DNA of 64,000 bases from a bacterium (GTDB lineage Bacteria > 4484-113 > JAFGCY01). The stretch is from contig JAFGCY010000063.1 of the NCBI GenBank assembly GCA_016932385.1, forward strand, positions 37,116 to 101,115, written 5' to 3'. A program made the translations under genes and the position numbers. Below are positions 41,022 through 50,988 of the stretch, one piece after another (the stretch's first letter is position 1; each line of letters begins with the position of its first letter). The notes below the pieces were generated by a model. The model saw only the letters and a list, made by a program, of their open reading frames with translations. It was not told the origin of the DNA and made no database searches.

Positions 41022-42521
41022 TTAGGCCGCCGGTTCATCGGCGAACTCGGCGCGGATGGCGTTGAACTTCTCCGCCGCCGCCAGGAAGGCGTCGAAAGCG
41101 GACGGATCGAAGCGCTGGCCCCGTTCCTCGCGCATCAACTCGATCGCCTGGGCGTGCGTGTAAGCCCGTTTGTACGGCCGGGCGGTGGTCAGCGCGTCGT
41201 AAACGTCGACGACCGAGAAAATCCGGGCCGCCGGCGGAATGTCGTCGCCGGACAGGCATTCCACATAGCCCTGCCCGTTCCAGCGCTCGTGGTGGCTGCG
41301 GGCGATCTGCTCGGCCATGATCAGGAAGCTCGATTCGGCTTTCATCCGCTGGCGCGCGGCGCGGATCGTGTTGGCGCCGACCAGCGTATGGCTCATCATG
41401 ATCGCCATCTCGCCTTCGTCCAGGGTGTCGGGCTTGAGCAGGATCGCGTCCGGAACGGCCACCTTGCCGACATCGTGCAGCAACGAGGCGTCGTAGATAT
41501 CGTTGATAAACTGCGGAGTGATGATCTCCCGCCAGCCGGCCTTGCTGGCCAGTTCCTGGGCCAGGGCCTTGGAGTACTCGCGCACGCGCAGCAGGTGCCC
41601 GCCCGTCTCGCGGTCGCGGGCCTCGGCCAGCTTGGCCAGGGCGAACACCGCGGTACGCTGGGTCAGCCGGACCTGCTCGTCGCGGGCCTGGATGCCATCG
41701 GCCATCTGGTTGATGGCGACCGACAGCGATTTCACTTCATCGGTGGGGCTGATCACGGTTCGCGCGGATAGGTCGCCGGCGGCCAGCCGCCGCGCCACCT
41801 CGATCAGCCGGTCCACGCCGCTTAAGACCTGGCGCTGCAAGGTCACGGCCAGGACGCCGGCCAGCGCCAGCGTCAGCATGAACAGGATGCCGACTTGCCG
41901 CGCCAGATCCCCGATGATTCGCGCGTTGATGTCGGCGGTCTGGACCTCGGTGACGATGTACCAGTTCCACGGCTCATAGCCTTCGACGTAGGCCATCAGC
42001 TCGGGCATGTCGGTAACCGAGTTCAGCCATTGCCAGCGATAGGTGACCAGCCGGCCCGGCCCGTGGTCCGGCGTGTCGATGATCTCCTCGATGAAGCGCC
42101 GGCCCCCGGTGTCCTTCAACTCGCGCAGGTCCTGGCCGGCCAATTCCGGCCGGAATGGATGGGCAACCATCTGGCCCTGGCGGTTGAGGATGTAGAAATA
42201 GCCTTCGCTAAGCTGACCATAGCGCAGGCTGATCAGGGTCAGGCGCGATTGCTCGATCGCCTCGGCACGCGTGAACTCGCCGGCCTCCATCCGCGCGTGG
42301 AACTGCTGGCAGATCGAGACGGCCATCCGCACCTGCTCCGCCAACCCGTCCTGGCGGGCGGCCACCAGCGCGCCATGCTCGGAATAGAGCATCCAGAAAA
42401 ACATCCAACCCAGGAAGACGAATAAGATGAACAACGTGACGGCGATGACGCGGGGCGTGAAGTTGGTCCTTGTCCTGGGCCGCGCCGGCCGTTGCTTCCC
42501 ATTGTTCCGCCTTTTCACCAC
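41022..42521 (-). CDS. HD-GYP-type protein with N-terminal Cache-like sensor and HAMP
   Basis: N-terminal TM, GYFYILNRQGQMVAHPFRPELAGQDL sensor, HAMP-like region, HDVGKVAVPDAILLKP, HHERWNGQGYVECLSGDDIPPAARI. Confidence 0.9.
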   Translation of the reverse strand: MVKRRNNGKQRPARPRTRTNFTPRVIAVTLFILFVFLGWMFFWMLYSEHGALVAARQDGLAEQVRMAVSICQQFHARMEAGEFTRAEAIEQSRLTLISLRYGQLSEGYFYILNRQGQMVAHPFRPELAGQDLRELKDTGGRRFIEEIIDTPDHGPGRLVTYRWQWLNSVTDMPELMAYVEGYEPWNWYIVTEVQTADINARIIGDLARQVGILFMLTLALAGVLAVTLQRQVLSGVDRLIEVARRLAAGDLSARTVISPTDEVKSLSVAINQMADGIQARDEQVRLTQRTAVFALAKLAEARDRETGGHLLRVREYSKALAQELASKAGWREIITPQFINDIYDASLLHDVGKVAVPDAILLKPDTLDEGEMAIMMSHTLVGANTIRAARQRMKAESSFLIMAEQIARSHHERWNGQGYVECLSGDDIPPAARIFSVVDVYDALTTARPYKRAYTHAQAIELMREERGQRFDPSAFDAFLAAAEKFNAIRAEFADEPAA

Positions 42522-42529
42522 AACGAATT

Positions 42530-43090
42530 CTACCTAGCCTCCGCCCCGATTGTCGGTGATTGAACAGGGTTTTCACCTTGCGTATAGGTATCCAGCATTT
42601 TCTCCACCCTGGCCCGGGCGGTTTCAACCACGGCGGCATTGGCGTCTGTCGGCTCGGCGAACACGGTTGCGACCGCGACCAGCAGCTCATCCTCAGCTTC
42701 GATCAGCGCCATCAGCCGATTCAGTTCGCTGGTCGTCAGCTCATTGCCGGGCGGCGTCAGTTCGATGACGGCCTGCAGGGACGTATAGCACGAGCTGTGC
42801 AGCAACCTGTTTTTATCGAGCGCGTTTAACGCCGTATCCGCGCTGATGAAACCGTTGGAGAAATCCGTGGCGATGATGCCGGTCGAGGCATAAATCTGAA
42901 AGCAGCTCAACGCCACGACCTCCAGAAACCCGGATTGATAAGTGCTGGCCAGTTCCACCAGCGCCGCGTATTCCTCCTCCAGCGGCATCAGGGACTCGCT
43001 GGAATCCTGGGCCACGGCGGGTGCCGCCGGCCCAGCCAGCAGCGCACAGACAACGCAACCAAGCGCCAAGGCGCGAAATGTAACCTGCAT
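42530..43090 (-). CDS. Secreted hypothetical protein
   Basis: Signal peptide MQVTFRALALGCVVCALLAGPAAPAVAQ; abuts the HD-GYP gene. Confidence 0.65.
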   Translation of the reverse strand: MQVTFRALALGCVVCALLAGPAAPAVAQDSSESLMPLEEEYAALVELASTYQSGFLEVVALSCFQIYASTGIIATDFSNGFISADTALNALDKNRLLHSSCYTSLQAVIELTPPGNELTTSELNRLMALIEAEDELLVAVATVFAEPTDANAAVVETARARVEKMLDTYTQGENPVQSPTIGAEAR

Positions 43091-43231
43091 AGCCGCCAAT
43101 TTTAGCTCATCGGCAGAATGTTTCAATTGAAACTATTGCCGGCGACCGAAACTCCAAGTTGAAGCGGGATTGAGTGTCAGCACTGCGAGCGATGGGAAAT
43201 TCCTGGCCGCAGGTCATTACAGGAGAGCTAT

Positions 43232-45988
43232 TTGAATCGGCTGTTTATTACCGCGATGAGCTTCATCATCGTTAGTCTGCTCGTCGGATGCGGCGGCGGA
43301 GGCAGTATGCTTGAGTCGACTCCGGGCACCGGGTTCACGCTCCGGGCGATCAGCGCGACGGGCGAAGCGCTCGGAACGGACGCGGCCCAGCTGACGGTCA
43401 CGGAGCAGGGAGCCACCTGCGAGGTGACGGTCAGCGCAACCAGCCCGGAGTTGCTGGCGGTGGAGATCGCCTACGATCCGGGCCTGTGGCATCCGCTGGA
43501 GGTCGAGTGCGGCGGCTACTTCGCGGAGCCGGCGTTATACCTGGCAGTGTTGGACACGCCGGGCGTGGTCACGCTGGGCGGCTGTCCACTCGAGGGCAGC
43601 ACCGCGACGGACACGGTGGTGGGCCGCGTAACCATGGCGGCGGGTCCGGCGGACCACGCGGTTTCGCAGACGGAACTGCCGGTCGGGGACACCTGCGTAC
43701 CGTGGTTGTTTGACTACACGGACAACGGGGACGGTTCGGTGACATTCACCTGGCAGTACCACAACGTGGGCGACTACAACCAGGACGGGTTGGTGTACGT
43801 GACGGACATCACGCCGGTGGGGCAGCACTACGACAAGAACTACACGTCGGCGGACTGGCCGACGGCGCAGTTGGCGGACGGCAATGGGGACAACTACATC
43901 ACGGTGGCGGACCTGACGCCGATCGGGCAGAACTACCAGACGGGGCTGAGCGGGTACAAGGTGGAGCACGCGACGAGCGAGTCCGGCGCGTACGGCGAGA
44001 TCGCGACGGTGATGGTGGCGGACGGGGTGGCGGAGCCGAAGCTGACGTTCAGCAGCCAGCTCAGCAATCCGGTGGACGGGGAATGGTACCGGGTCCGGGC
44101 GTACCACGCGGACGATGCGAGCCAGGGGGCGGCGACGGCCGCGGTGCAGCTGCGCCTGCTGCCGCCGGGGGACAATCCGGTGGCGGTCCCGAGCGCGGAT
44201 GTCGTGAGCGGGGACGCGCCGCTGACGGTGAACCTGAGCGACGGCGGCAGTTATGACAACGACGGGACGATCGTTCAGTGGTTGTGGGACCTGGACAACG
44301 ACTACGTGTATGAGCTTGATGCGACGGCCGAGACTGGATCGGTGACGCATATTTTCAGTGAGCCGGGGATGTACTGCGCGCGGCTGAAGGTGGTGGACAA
44401 CGACGGCCGGAGTGGGAACGATGCGCTGGTTATCAGCGTCGCCGGCGCATCCGAGCCGCCGTTGGCGTATGCGTACGCAACGCCGAACCAGGGCTGGGCG
44501 CCGTTGACGGTGTACGTCAGCCCGTTCGGTTCGACGGACCCGGACGGGACGATTGCGAGCTGGGAGTGGGATCTGGACGGAGATGGATTGTATGAGACGA
44601 ACGCGACGGCGGATGAGGGGTACGCCGAGCATACGTTCACGAGCGCGGGCGATTACGTGGTGCGGCTGAAGATGACGGACGACACGCTGGTCAGTTCGGT
44701 GGCGAGTGTCACCGTGAGCGTGCGCGATCCGGCGGAGAGCACGGTGGACTACTGGTCGGTGTTCGACGACAGCACGGTCCGGCGCGTGGACCTGATCGTC
44801 AGCCAGCAAAACTGGAACACCATGTGGATAGACGTTAATGCCGAAGTGGAGGTCGAGGCCGACGCCGTGGTGTTCGGGACCAGCCTGCCCAGTATCGGCC
44901 TGCGGATGAAGGGTAACAGCTCATTGACCAATCCGAGCCGCAAGAAGCCCTGGAAGATCGATACCAATGCCTTTGACGATACGCAGGATTTCGCCAACCT
45001 GAAGATGTTGATCTTCAATAACGAGTTCAAGGACCCTTCGCTGGCTCGCGAGCACCTGGCCTACGAAATGCTGGCCCAGGCGGGAGCGCACGCCGGCCAT
45101 ACCTGCTTCGTGGAGATCTGGATTACCATCGAGGATGCCGCGGCCGAGTTCTGGGGCGTGTACACGATGGTCGAGCGCGTCGACAAGAAGTATCTGGAAA
45201 ACCGCTTCGCCGACGACGGCGGCAACCTGTACAAGGGCTACATGGGGGCTGACCTGAGCTGGCATGGTTCCGATATCAATGCGTATCCGCTGTACGAAGG
45301 CGAGCCCTGCTACGGCAAGAAGACCAACGAGGAGGAGGCGGACTACGGCGACCTGATCAATCTGCTGGATGTCATCAACAACACAACGGATGAGAACTTC
45401 ACGGCGGAGTTGGAGCAGGTGTTCAACGTCGACAGCTATCTGCGTTACCTGGCCGCCACGCTGACGCACAGCAATCTCGATATCGAGCCGTACATGAGCC
45501 AGAACTTCTACCTGTACCACAATCCGGCGACCGGACGGTTCGAATGGATCGCCTGGGATCTTAACGAGGCCTGGGGCCAGTTCGGCAATCAAGATGCCAA
45601 TTTAAACCATCCCGTCTTCGAACTGGCTGACGGCGTCCAGGGCGTTGGAACTCCGCATGATGTGCTGTTTGAGCGCGTGATGGAGCAGACCGAGTACCGG
45701 CGGGCTTACGCCGCTTATGTCGACCTGTTGCTCCGCCAATATTTTGTGCCGGAGGACATCGGCGCCAAGGCGCTGGCGGTACACGATCTGGTGGAGGACT
45801 ACGTCCGCCAGGGCGACAAGATGTTCGTCGACACGGGAGCGATGTACACGTACGATATGTTCGATCAGGATTGGCAGGCCGATGTAACCAGCGGCCTGCC
45901 CGGTCCGGGCGCGTTTGCCTTCGGGATGCAGAGTTTTACTCAGGCACGGCGGAACTATATCGAGGCGCGCCTGCTGACGGAGCTTTAG
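43232..45988 (+). CDS. Lipoprotein with dockerin-like pair, two PKD domains and C-terminal CotH kinase-like domain (TTG start)
   Basis: Lipobox LLVGCGGG; NVGDYNQDGLVYVTDITPVGQHY...GNGDNYITVADLTPIGQNY; two PKD repeats; LRMKGNSSLTNPSRKKPWKIDTN...FEWIAWDLNEAWG. Confidence 0.88.
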   Translation: MNRLFITAMSFIIVSLLVGCGGGGSMLESTPGTGFTLRAISATGEALGTDAAQLTVTEQGATCEVTVSATSPELLAVEIAYDPGLWHPLEVECGGYFAEPALYLAVLDTPGVVTLGGCPLEGSTATDTVVGRVTMAAGPADHAVSQTELPVGDTCVPWLFDYTDNGDGSVTFTWQYHNVGDYNQDGLVYVTDITPVGQHYDKNYTSADWPTAQLADGNGDNYITVADLTPIGQNYQTGLSGYKVEHATSESGAYGEIATVMVADGVAEPKLTFSSQLSNPVDGEWYRVRAYHADDASQGAATAAVQLRLLPPGDNPVAVPSADVVSGDAPLTVNLSDGGSYDNDGTIVQWLWDLDNDYVYELDATAETGSVTHIFSEPGMYCARLKVVDNDGRSGNDALVISVAGASEPPLAYAYATPNQGWAPLTVYVSPFGSTDPDGTIASWEWDLDGDGLYETNATADEGYAEHTFTSAGDYVVRLKMTDDTLVSSVASVTVSVRDPAESTVDYWSVFDDSTVRRVDLIVSQQNWNTMWIDVNAEVEVEADAVVFGTSLPSIGLRMKGNSSLTNPSRKKPWKIDTNAFDDTQDFANLKMLIFNNEFKDPSLAREHLAYEMLAQAGAHAGHTCFVEIWITIEDAAAEFWGVYTMVERVDKKYLENRFADDGGNLYKGYMGADLSWHGSDINAYPLYEGEPCYGKKTNEEEADYGDLINLLDVINNTTDENFTAELEQVFNVDSYLRYLAATLTHSNLDIEPYMSQNFYLYHNPATGRFEWIAWDLNEAWGQFGNQDANLNHPVFELADGVQGVGTPHDVLFERVMEQTEYRRAYAAYVDLLLRQYFVPEDIGAKALAVHDLVEDYVRQGDKMFVDTGAMYTYDMFDQDWQADVTSGLPGPGAFAFGMQSFTQARRNYIEARLLTEL

Positions 45989-46007
45989 AAGACAGCAAAC
46001 AAAAAGA

Positions 46008-46036
46008 AACCGGCCCGGTTACCCGGGCCGGTGTTT
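46008..46036 (+). terminator. Rho-independent terminator after the CotH lipoprotein gene
   Basis: CCGGCCCGG-TTAC-CCGGGCCGG followed by TGTTT. Confidence 0.7.
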
Positions 46037-46057
46037 AACTGCTTAACTTGTGGTTGA

Positions 46058-46333
46058 TTACCAGCGGCCACCGCCGCCACCGCCGCGCTGCTCACGCGGT
46101 CGGGCTTCATTAACCTTCAACTCGCGACCCGACAACTCAGTACCATTGAGAGCGTTGATCGCGGCCTGGGCCTCGGAGTCATTCGGCATCTCCACGAAGC
46201 CGAATCCCTTCGAATGGCCGGAATACTTGTCCGTAATAATGCGCGCTGCATCCACGGCGCCATGCGCTTCGAACGCGGCACGAAGCTCATCTTCCGTGAG
46301 CTGGTACGAAAGGTTGCCAACATAAATATTCAT
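46058..46333 (-). CDS. RRM-type glycine-tailed RNA-binding protein
   Basis: MNIYVGNLSYQLTEDELRAAF (RNP2), SKGFGFVEM (RNP1), GGGGGGRW tail. Confidence 0.97.
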   Translation of the reverse strand: MNIYVGNLSYQLTEDELRAAFEAHGAVDAARIITDKYSGHSKGFGFVEMPNDSEAQAAINALNGTELSGRELKVNEARPREQRGGGGGGRW

Positions 46334-46598
46334 GCAAATCTCCTAAAAACCAAATGCTAAGCGCCACACAAGCATGCGAATAGGATTGCGGGGGATTAAA
46401 CGCTGGAGCGTCCACACGAAGTACCGACCAGACCGATCATCACCGATGCGTTACCATCATCACATACAATTACGCTTAGGCACCGACCGTTGCCGACCGG
46501 TACTGAGGCGAAGTTTAGCACGCCAGCGCGGATTACACAACCTATGTCAAGTTTTTCCCATTGCATATGCAGTTAAATGCCCGTGCTACACTTCCGGC

Positions 46599-47327
46599 AT
46601 GAGCACAGTCGTCAAGGGCATCGTCCTGGCCGGCGGCACGGGCAGCCGGCTCTATCCGCTGACCAAGGTCACCAACAAGCACCTGCTGCCGGTGGCCAGA
46701 AAGCCGATGATCTTCTACCCGATCGAGAAGCTGATGGGCGCGGGCATCGAGGAGATCCTGATCGTGACCGGCACCGAGCACATGGGCGCGGTCGTATCGC
46801 TGTTGGGCAGCGGCCGCGAGTATGGTTGCCGCTTCACCTACAAGGTGCAAGACGAGGCCGGCGGCATCGCCCAGGCGCTCGGCCTGGCCGAGAACTTCGT
46901 GGGCGGCGATCGGATGTGCGTGATCCTCGGCGACAATGTTTTCGCCGATGAGATCGGTCCGGCGGTCGAGCGCTTCGCCGGCCTGCCCGCGGATAGCGCC
47001 TACGTGTTCCTCAAGCGCGTGCCGGATCCCACCCGTTTCGGGGTGGCCGAGGTGCGAGACGGGCGCATCGTGGGCATTGAGGAAAAGCCGGCCCAGCCGA
47101 AAAGCGACCTGGCGGTGACCGGTATCTACATGTACTGCGCCGAGGTGTTCGACATCGTACGCACGCTCAAGCCCTCGGGGCGCGGCGAGCTGGAGATCAG
47201 CGATGTCAACGACCATTACGCGCGCGCCGGCCAGCTAAACTACAGCGAGTTGAGCGGCTGGTGGACCGATGCCGGCACCTTCGAGTCGCTGGCCCATGCC
47301 GGCGAACTGGCCGCGGAATTGGAATAA
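46599..47327 (+). CDS. Sugar-1-phosphate nucleotidyltransferase (RmlA-like)
   Basis: GIVLAGGTGSRLYPLTKVTNKHLLPVARKPMIFYPIEKLM; GDNVFAD. Confidence 0.93.
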   Translation: MSTVVKGIVLAGGTGSRLYPLTKVTNKHLLPVARKPMIFYPIEKLMGAGIEEILIVTGTEHMGAVVSLLGSGREYGCRFTYKVQDEAGGIAQALGLAENFVGGDRMCVILGDNVFADEIGPAVERFAGLPADSAYVFLKRVPDPTRFGVAEVRDGRIVGIEEKPAQPKSDLAVTGIYMYCAEVFDIVRTLKPSGRGELEISDVNDHYARAGQLNYSELSGWWTDAGTFESLAHAGELAAELE

Positions 47328-47356
47328 AAAATAACGGGCGGCCGGAGCCGCCCGTC
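47326..47356 (-). terminator. Rho-independent terminator downstream of the minus-strand gene
   Basis: ACGGGCGGC/GCCGCCCGT stem followed on minus by TTATTTTTTATT. Confidence 0.75.
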
Positions 47357-47382
47357 GAAGTCATCCAGTTTATTGTTCGAAC

Positions 47383-48663
47383 TTACTCGAACACGCCGGA
47401 CTGGGCCAGGCCACACGCGGCCAGCCCGCCGTAATAGACCATGTACTGGCAAACGGCCTTCTTCATCTCGATATCCACCGTGTAGCCATTGCCGTAGCTC
47501 GTCATCAGCGTGAAGTGGCCGAGCGCATCGGAACCCGGCAGATTGACCAGGTAACCCATGCCTTCCCACGGCAGCTCGATGCCCTCACCCAGTTGCTCGG
47601 CGGCCATCCGGCCCGCCGGCCCGATAAGCTGCTCCTGGAGCGCCTCGACGTTCATGTCGAAGTACATCTGGCATGGCTCGAGATCCAGGCCGCCCTTGGC
47701 CAGCGCCATCTTCATGTTGTCGCGCGTGGCATCGATGTTGCTTGTAACCACGGCCATGTCGTCGGTGAAGATGATGCCGATGGTCTCCTCGCCATTCACG
47801 ACGAAGTACTGCCAATCGTCACCCTCGTACTCGCGCTCCAACAGGCCGATCTCCGCGCCGAAGCCCGTCACCATGTCCATCACGGCCTCGCGGTCGCGGA
47901 CGCCCAGCATCACCGCGGCCTCGATGTCCGCGGGCTCGATGTCGCCCAGCACCAGCTGCTCGAACGGCGGCAGGTTGTACAGCACGATGCCCAGCTCGCC
48001 GGTCAATAGCGCGTTGACCGTTTGCTCGATCGGGAAGGCGTCCAGCAGGGCGAAAACTTCCTCCATGTCGTTTAGGTCCATGTCCGCGTCGACGCCCAGC
48101 TCGGAGGTGAATTCCTTCACGAACTCCGTGCTGCTCTTCATCGACTTGAGCTCGATCATCATCATTTCGGGCACGTTGTTGACGCCGACATAGAGCAGTT
48201 GCGTACCGGGGACGTACTTGGCCGTGGCCAGCTCGCGGTCCTCCAGCGCCATTATCTGCCCGTAATAGCACTCTGGGTCAAGATCGCTGAAGAAGTCCGA
48301 CGCCGTGAAGGTAATGTCCTCGCCGGTGATCTCGTACTCCGTATGGCAGCGATCGATGTTGAATAACCCGAGCGAGTCCAGGTAACCGGCGACACTCACG
48401 ACCTCGGGGAAGCGGCCCAGCATTTCCGGGTTGGTCAGCACTTCGTGCAGCCGTCCCATGAACGGCCCAATCTCCAGGTCCTGCACGTAATACTCTTCCC
48501 AGTACGACGGCAGCTCGGCGCCATCGCGATCCCCGCCGCGGTCCAGCGGGCGGTCGCCGGCCGTGATGCCCAGGTCCGGGCGGCGGCTGTCGGTGTCGGC
48601 CAGTGCCAGTACCGGAATAGCGACCAGCACTAAGGCAATAATTAGAAACGCAAACTTACGCAT
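47383..48663 (-). CDS. Secreted hypothetical protein
   Basis: Signal peptide MRKFAFLIIALVLVAIPVLALADT; 427 aa. Confidence 0.8.
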   Translation of the reverse strand: MRKFAFLIIALVLVAIPVLALADTDSRRPDLGITAGDRPLDRGGDRDGAELPSYWEEYYVQDLEIGPFMGRLHEVLTNPEMLGRFPEVVSVAGYLDSLGLFNIDRCHTEYEITGEDITFTASDFFSDLDPECYYGQIMALEDRELATAKYVPGTQLLYVGVNNVPEMMMIELKSMKSSTEFVKEFTSELGVDADMDLNDMEEVFALLDAFPIEQTVNALLTGELGIVLYNLPPFEQLVLGDIEPADIEAAVMLGVRDREAVMDMVTGFGAEIGLLEREYEGDDWQYFVVNGEETIGIIFTDDMAVVTSNIDATRDNMKMALAKGGLDLEPCQMYFDMNVEALQEQLIGPAGRMAAEQLGEGIELPWEGMGYLVNLPGSDALGHFTLMTSYGNGYTVDIEMKKAVCQYMVYYGGLAACGLAQSGVFE

Positions 48664-48872
48664 ATCAAACCCCTGCATCAAATTATGCACCAGATAATCA
48701 CTGGGTTACGCATTATACCTTAAATATCACAATGCTGTATTTCAGCATTATAAATACTAACTTTAAAATCACGCTATCTCGAATGAAACCTGTGCATGAG
48801 CACAGTTCGGTATTATACCGTTATTCTAGTGATTCATCTTGTTTGCCGATAAAGTAGTGGGACGCCTGTCCG

Positions 48873-50108
48873 ATGGGATTGTTTCACATGCGCGATGAAC
48901 TACTGAAACTGCACGTGGCCGATATGGGCGAGGAGGAGGTCGCGGCGCTCCGCGAGGCGCTGGCCGGCGGCTGGCTGACCCGCGGTCCGCGGACGACGCG
49001 GTTCGAGCAGGAGCTGGGCCGCTATGTCGGCGCCGAGCAGATGCTGGGCACGAACAGCTGCACAGCCGCGTTGCACCTGGGGCTTTCTGTGGCGGGCATC
49101 GGGCCGGGCGACGAGGTGATTGTACCCGCCCAGACCTTCGCCGCCAGCGCCAACGTGGTTGTCCATTGCGGGGCCAGGCCGGTGCTGGCCGATGTCCGGC
49201 CGGACACGCATACGATCGATCCCGGCCACGTGGCTGAGCTGATCACCGAGCGCACGCGGGCGATCATTCCGGTGCACTTCGCCGGCACGCCCGCCGACCT
49301 GGACGAACTGGCCGAGTTGGCCGACAAGCACGGCTTGTTCCTCATGGAGGATTGCGCCCACGCGATCGAGGCGCAATACCGCGGGCGGCCCGTGGGGGTC
49401 GGGGGCTGTCCCGCGACGCGCTTCGCCGCCTACAGCTTCTACACGACGAAGAACCTGATCACCGGCGAGGGCGGCATGCTGGCCTGCCGGACGCCCGAGG
49501 ACCGCCAACGGGCCCAGGTGCTGGGTCTCCACGGCATGAGCGCCGACGCCTGGCAGCGCTACAGCTCTGCGGGTGGCGGTGGCTTCAGGCTTTACGACAT
49601 CATCGCCGCCGGCTACAAGTACAACATGTTCGACCTGCAGGCCGCGCTGGGCCTGGCCCAGCTGGCCAAGCTCGATGCCAACTGGGAGCGCCGCCGCGAG
49701 CGCGTGGCCCAATACAACGAGCTGATTGCCGGCGTGGAAGGCGTCACTCCGCTGGCCTATCCCGCGTACGTCAAGCCGGCGTATCACATTTACCTGGTGC
49801 GGCTGGATCCGGCGCTGCTCAAGGCGGCTCCTGTTGCTACGGACGGCGCGCCGCATGCCAGCCCGGTGCGTGACGGCGTGATCAACGCGCTCAGGCGCCG
49901 GCAGGTGGAGGCGTACGTTCATTACATCTGCCTAAGCGAAACGGAGTTCTACCGCCGGTTGCTGGGAACGGACGACAAGACGACGCCCGTCGCGGCGGAC
50001 CTGGCGCGGCGCAGCATCACCCTGCCGCTGTTCCCGACGATGGCGCCGGCGGACGTGGAGTACGTGGTGGCGATGCTGAAGGAAGCCCTGAGCGAGATCT
50101 GCGGCTAG
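48873..50108 (+). CDS. DegT/DnrJ/EryC1/StrS-family aminotransferase
   Basis: GTNSCTAALHLGLSVAGIGPGDEVIVPAQTFAASAN, EDCAHAIEA, SFYTTKNLITGEGGM (PLP lysine). Confidence 0.94.
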   Translation: MGLFHMRDELLKLHVADMGEEEVAALREALAGGWLTRGPRTTRFEQELGRYVGAEQMLGTNSCTAALHLGLSVAGIGPGDEVIVPAQTFAASANVVVHCGARPVLADVRPDTHTIDPGHVAELITERTRAIIPVHFAGTPADLDELAELADKHGLFLMEDCAHAIEAQYRGRPVGVGGCPATRFAAYSFYTTKNLITGEGGMLACRTPEDRQRAQVLGLHGMSADAWQRYSSAGGGGFRLYDIIAAGYKYNMFDLQAALGLAQLAKLDANWERRRERVAQYNELIAGVEGVTPLAYPAYVKPAYHIYLVRLDPALLKAAPVATDGAPHASPVRDGVINALRRRQVEAYVHYICLSETEFYRRLLGTDDKTTPVAADLARRSITLPLFPTMAPADVEYVVAMLKEALSEICG

Positions 50109-50782
50109 TCCGGGCTGGGCCCGACGGCGCGGGCGTCCACGAGCGGCACGAACGCGACATAGTCCAGGCTCTCGGTGTGCACTTCGCCGTCCGCCGACTT
50201 GCTGATGCGCAGCAGGCGCTGGTCGTAGCGCGCCGTGCCGACCGGAATCACCAGCCGCCCGCCGGGGGCGAGCTGGTCGACCAGTTCCGCCGGCACTTCC
50301 AGGCTGCCGGCGCTGACCAGGATCGCCTCGAACGGCGCGGATTCCGGCCAGCCGCGGTAGCCGTTGCCGTGCCGGACGTGGAGATTGCCGTAGCCGGCCT
50401 GGGCCAGCCGCTCGCGGGACTGGGCGGCCAGCTGGCCATGGCGCTCGATGGTAAACACCTCGGCCACGATCTCGGCGGCCACGGCCGCGGCATAGCCCGA
50501 GCCCGTGCCGATTTCCAAGAGCCGGCTGGCGGGGGTCAGGCAAAGATGCTGCAGCATCAGGGCGACGATATAGGGCTGCGAGATCGTCTGGCCGCAGCCG
50601 ATTGGCAGCGGCCCGTCGTCGTAGGCCCGGCCGTGCTGGCGGCGGCTGATGAAATGCTCACGCGGTACGCGGCGCATCGCCGCGAGTACGCGCTCGTCAG
50701 TGATACCGCGGCCGGCCAACTGGCGGTCCACCATCTGATCGCGCAGCCTGGCAAAATCGATTAGCATCCGTATTTCAAGCAT
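50105..50782 (-). CDS. pcm: Protein-L-isoaspartate O-methyltransferase
   Basis: LLEIGTGSGYAAAVAAEI, IGCGQTISQPYIVALMLQ. Confidence 0.93.
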   Translation of the reverse strand: MLEIRMLIDFARLRDQMVDRQLAGRGITDERVLAAMRRVPREHFISRRQHGRAYDDGPLPIGCGQTISQPYIVALMLQHLCLTPASRLLEIGTGSGYAAAVAAEIVAEVFTIERHGQLAAQSRERLAQAGYGNLHVRHGNGYRGWPESAPFEAILVSAGSLEVPAELVDQLAPGGRLVIPVGTARYDQRLLRISKSADGEVHTESLDYVAFVPLVDARAVGPSPD

Positions 50783-50988
50783 ACCAGCCCGTTGGCCGTG
50801 GAAGCAGTCCGGTGTCCGAAGTCCGCCGGCGGTTGAACAAGCCCCCGTGATTGCGGTGTGCGTGCCGTAGCGGCAGTTTTAAAAAAGCAGCTTTCTAGCC
50901 AAGATCACAACATATAATGCGGGTTTCCATCGTTTGTATGTATGGCGCTGGTGAACGCCAGTCAATGAAACTCTGAAGGGGAGCCAGT

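Noticed and set aside
43535-44809. 424-aa minus-strand Arg/His/Val-rich ORF opposite the PKD/dockerin region
   Set aside because: Shadow ORF of a strongly G-biased coding sequence.
48873-50108. GnnA/GnnB lipid A pathway pairing of the DegT aminotransferase with the Gfo/Idh gene at 13637
   Set aside because: The two genes are ~35 kb apart and both families are functionally broad; no direct sequence support for this specific pathway.
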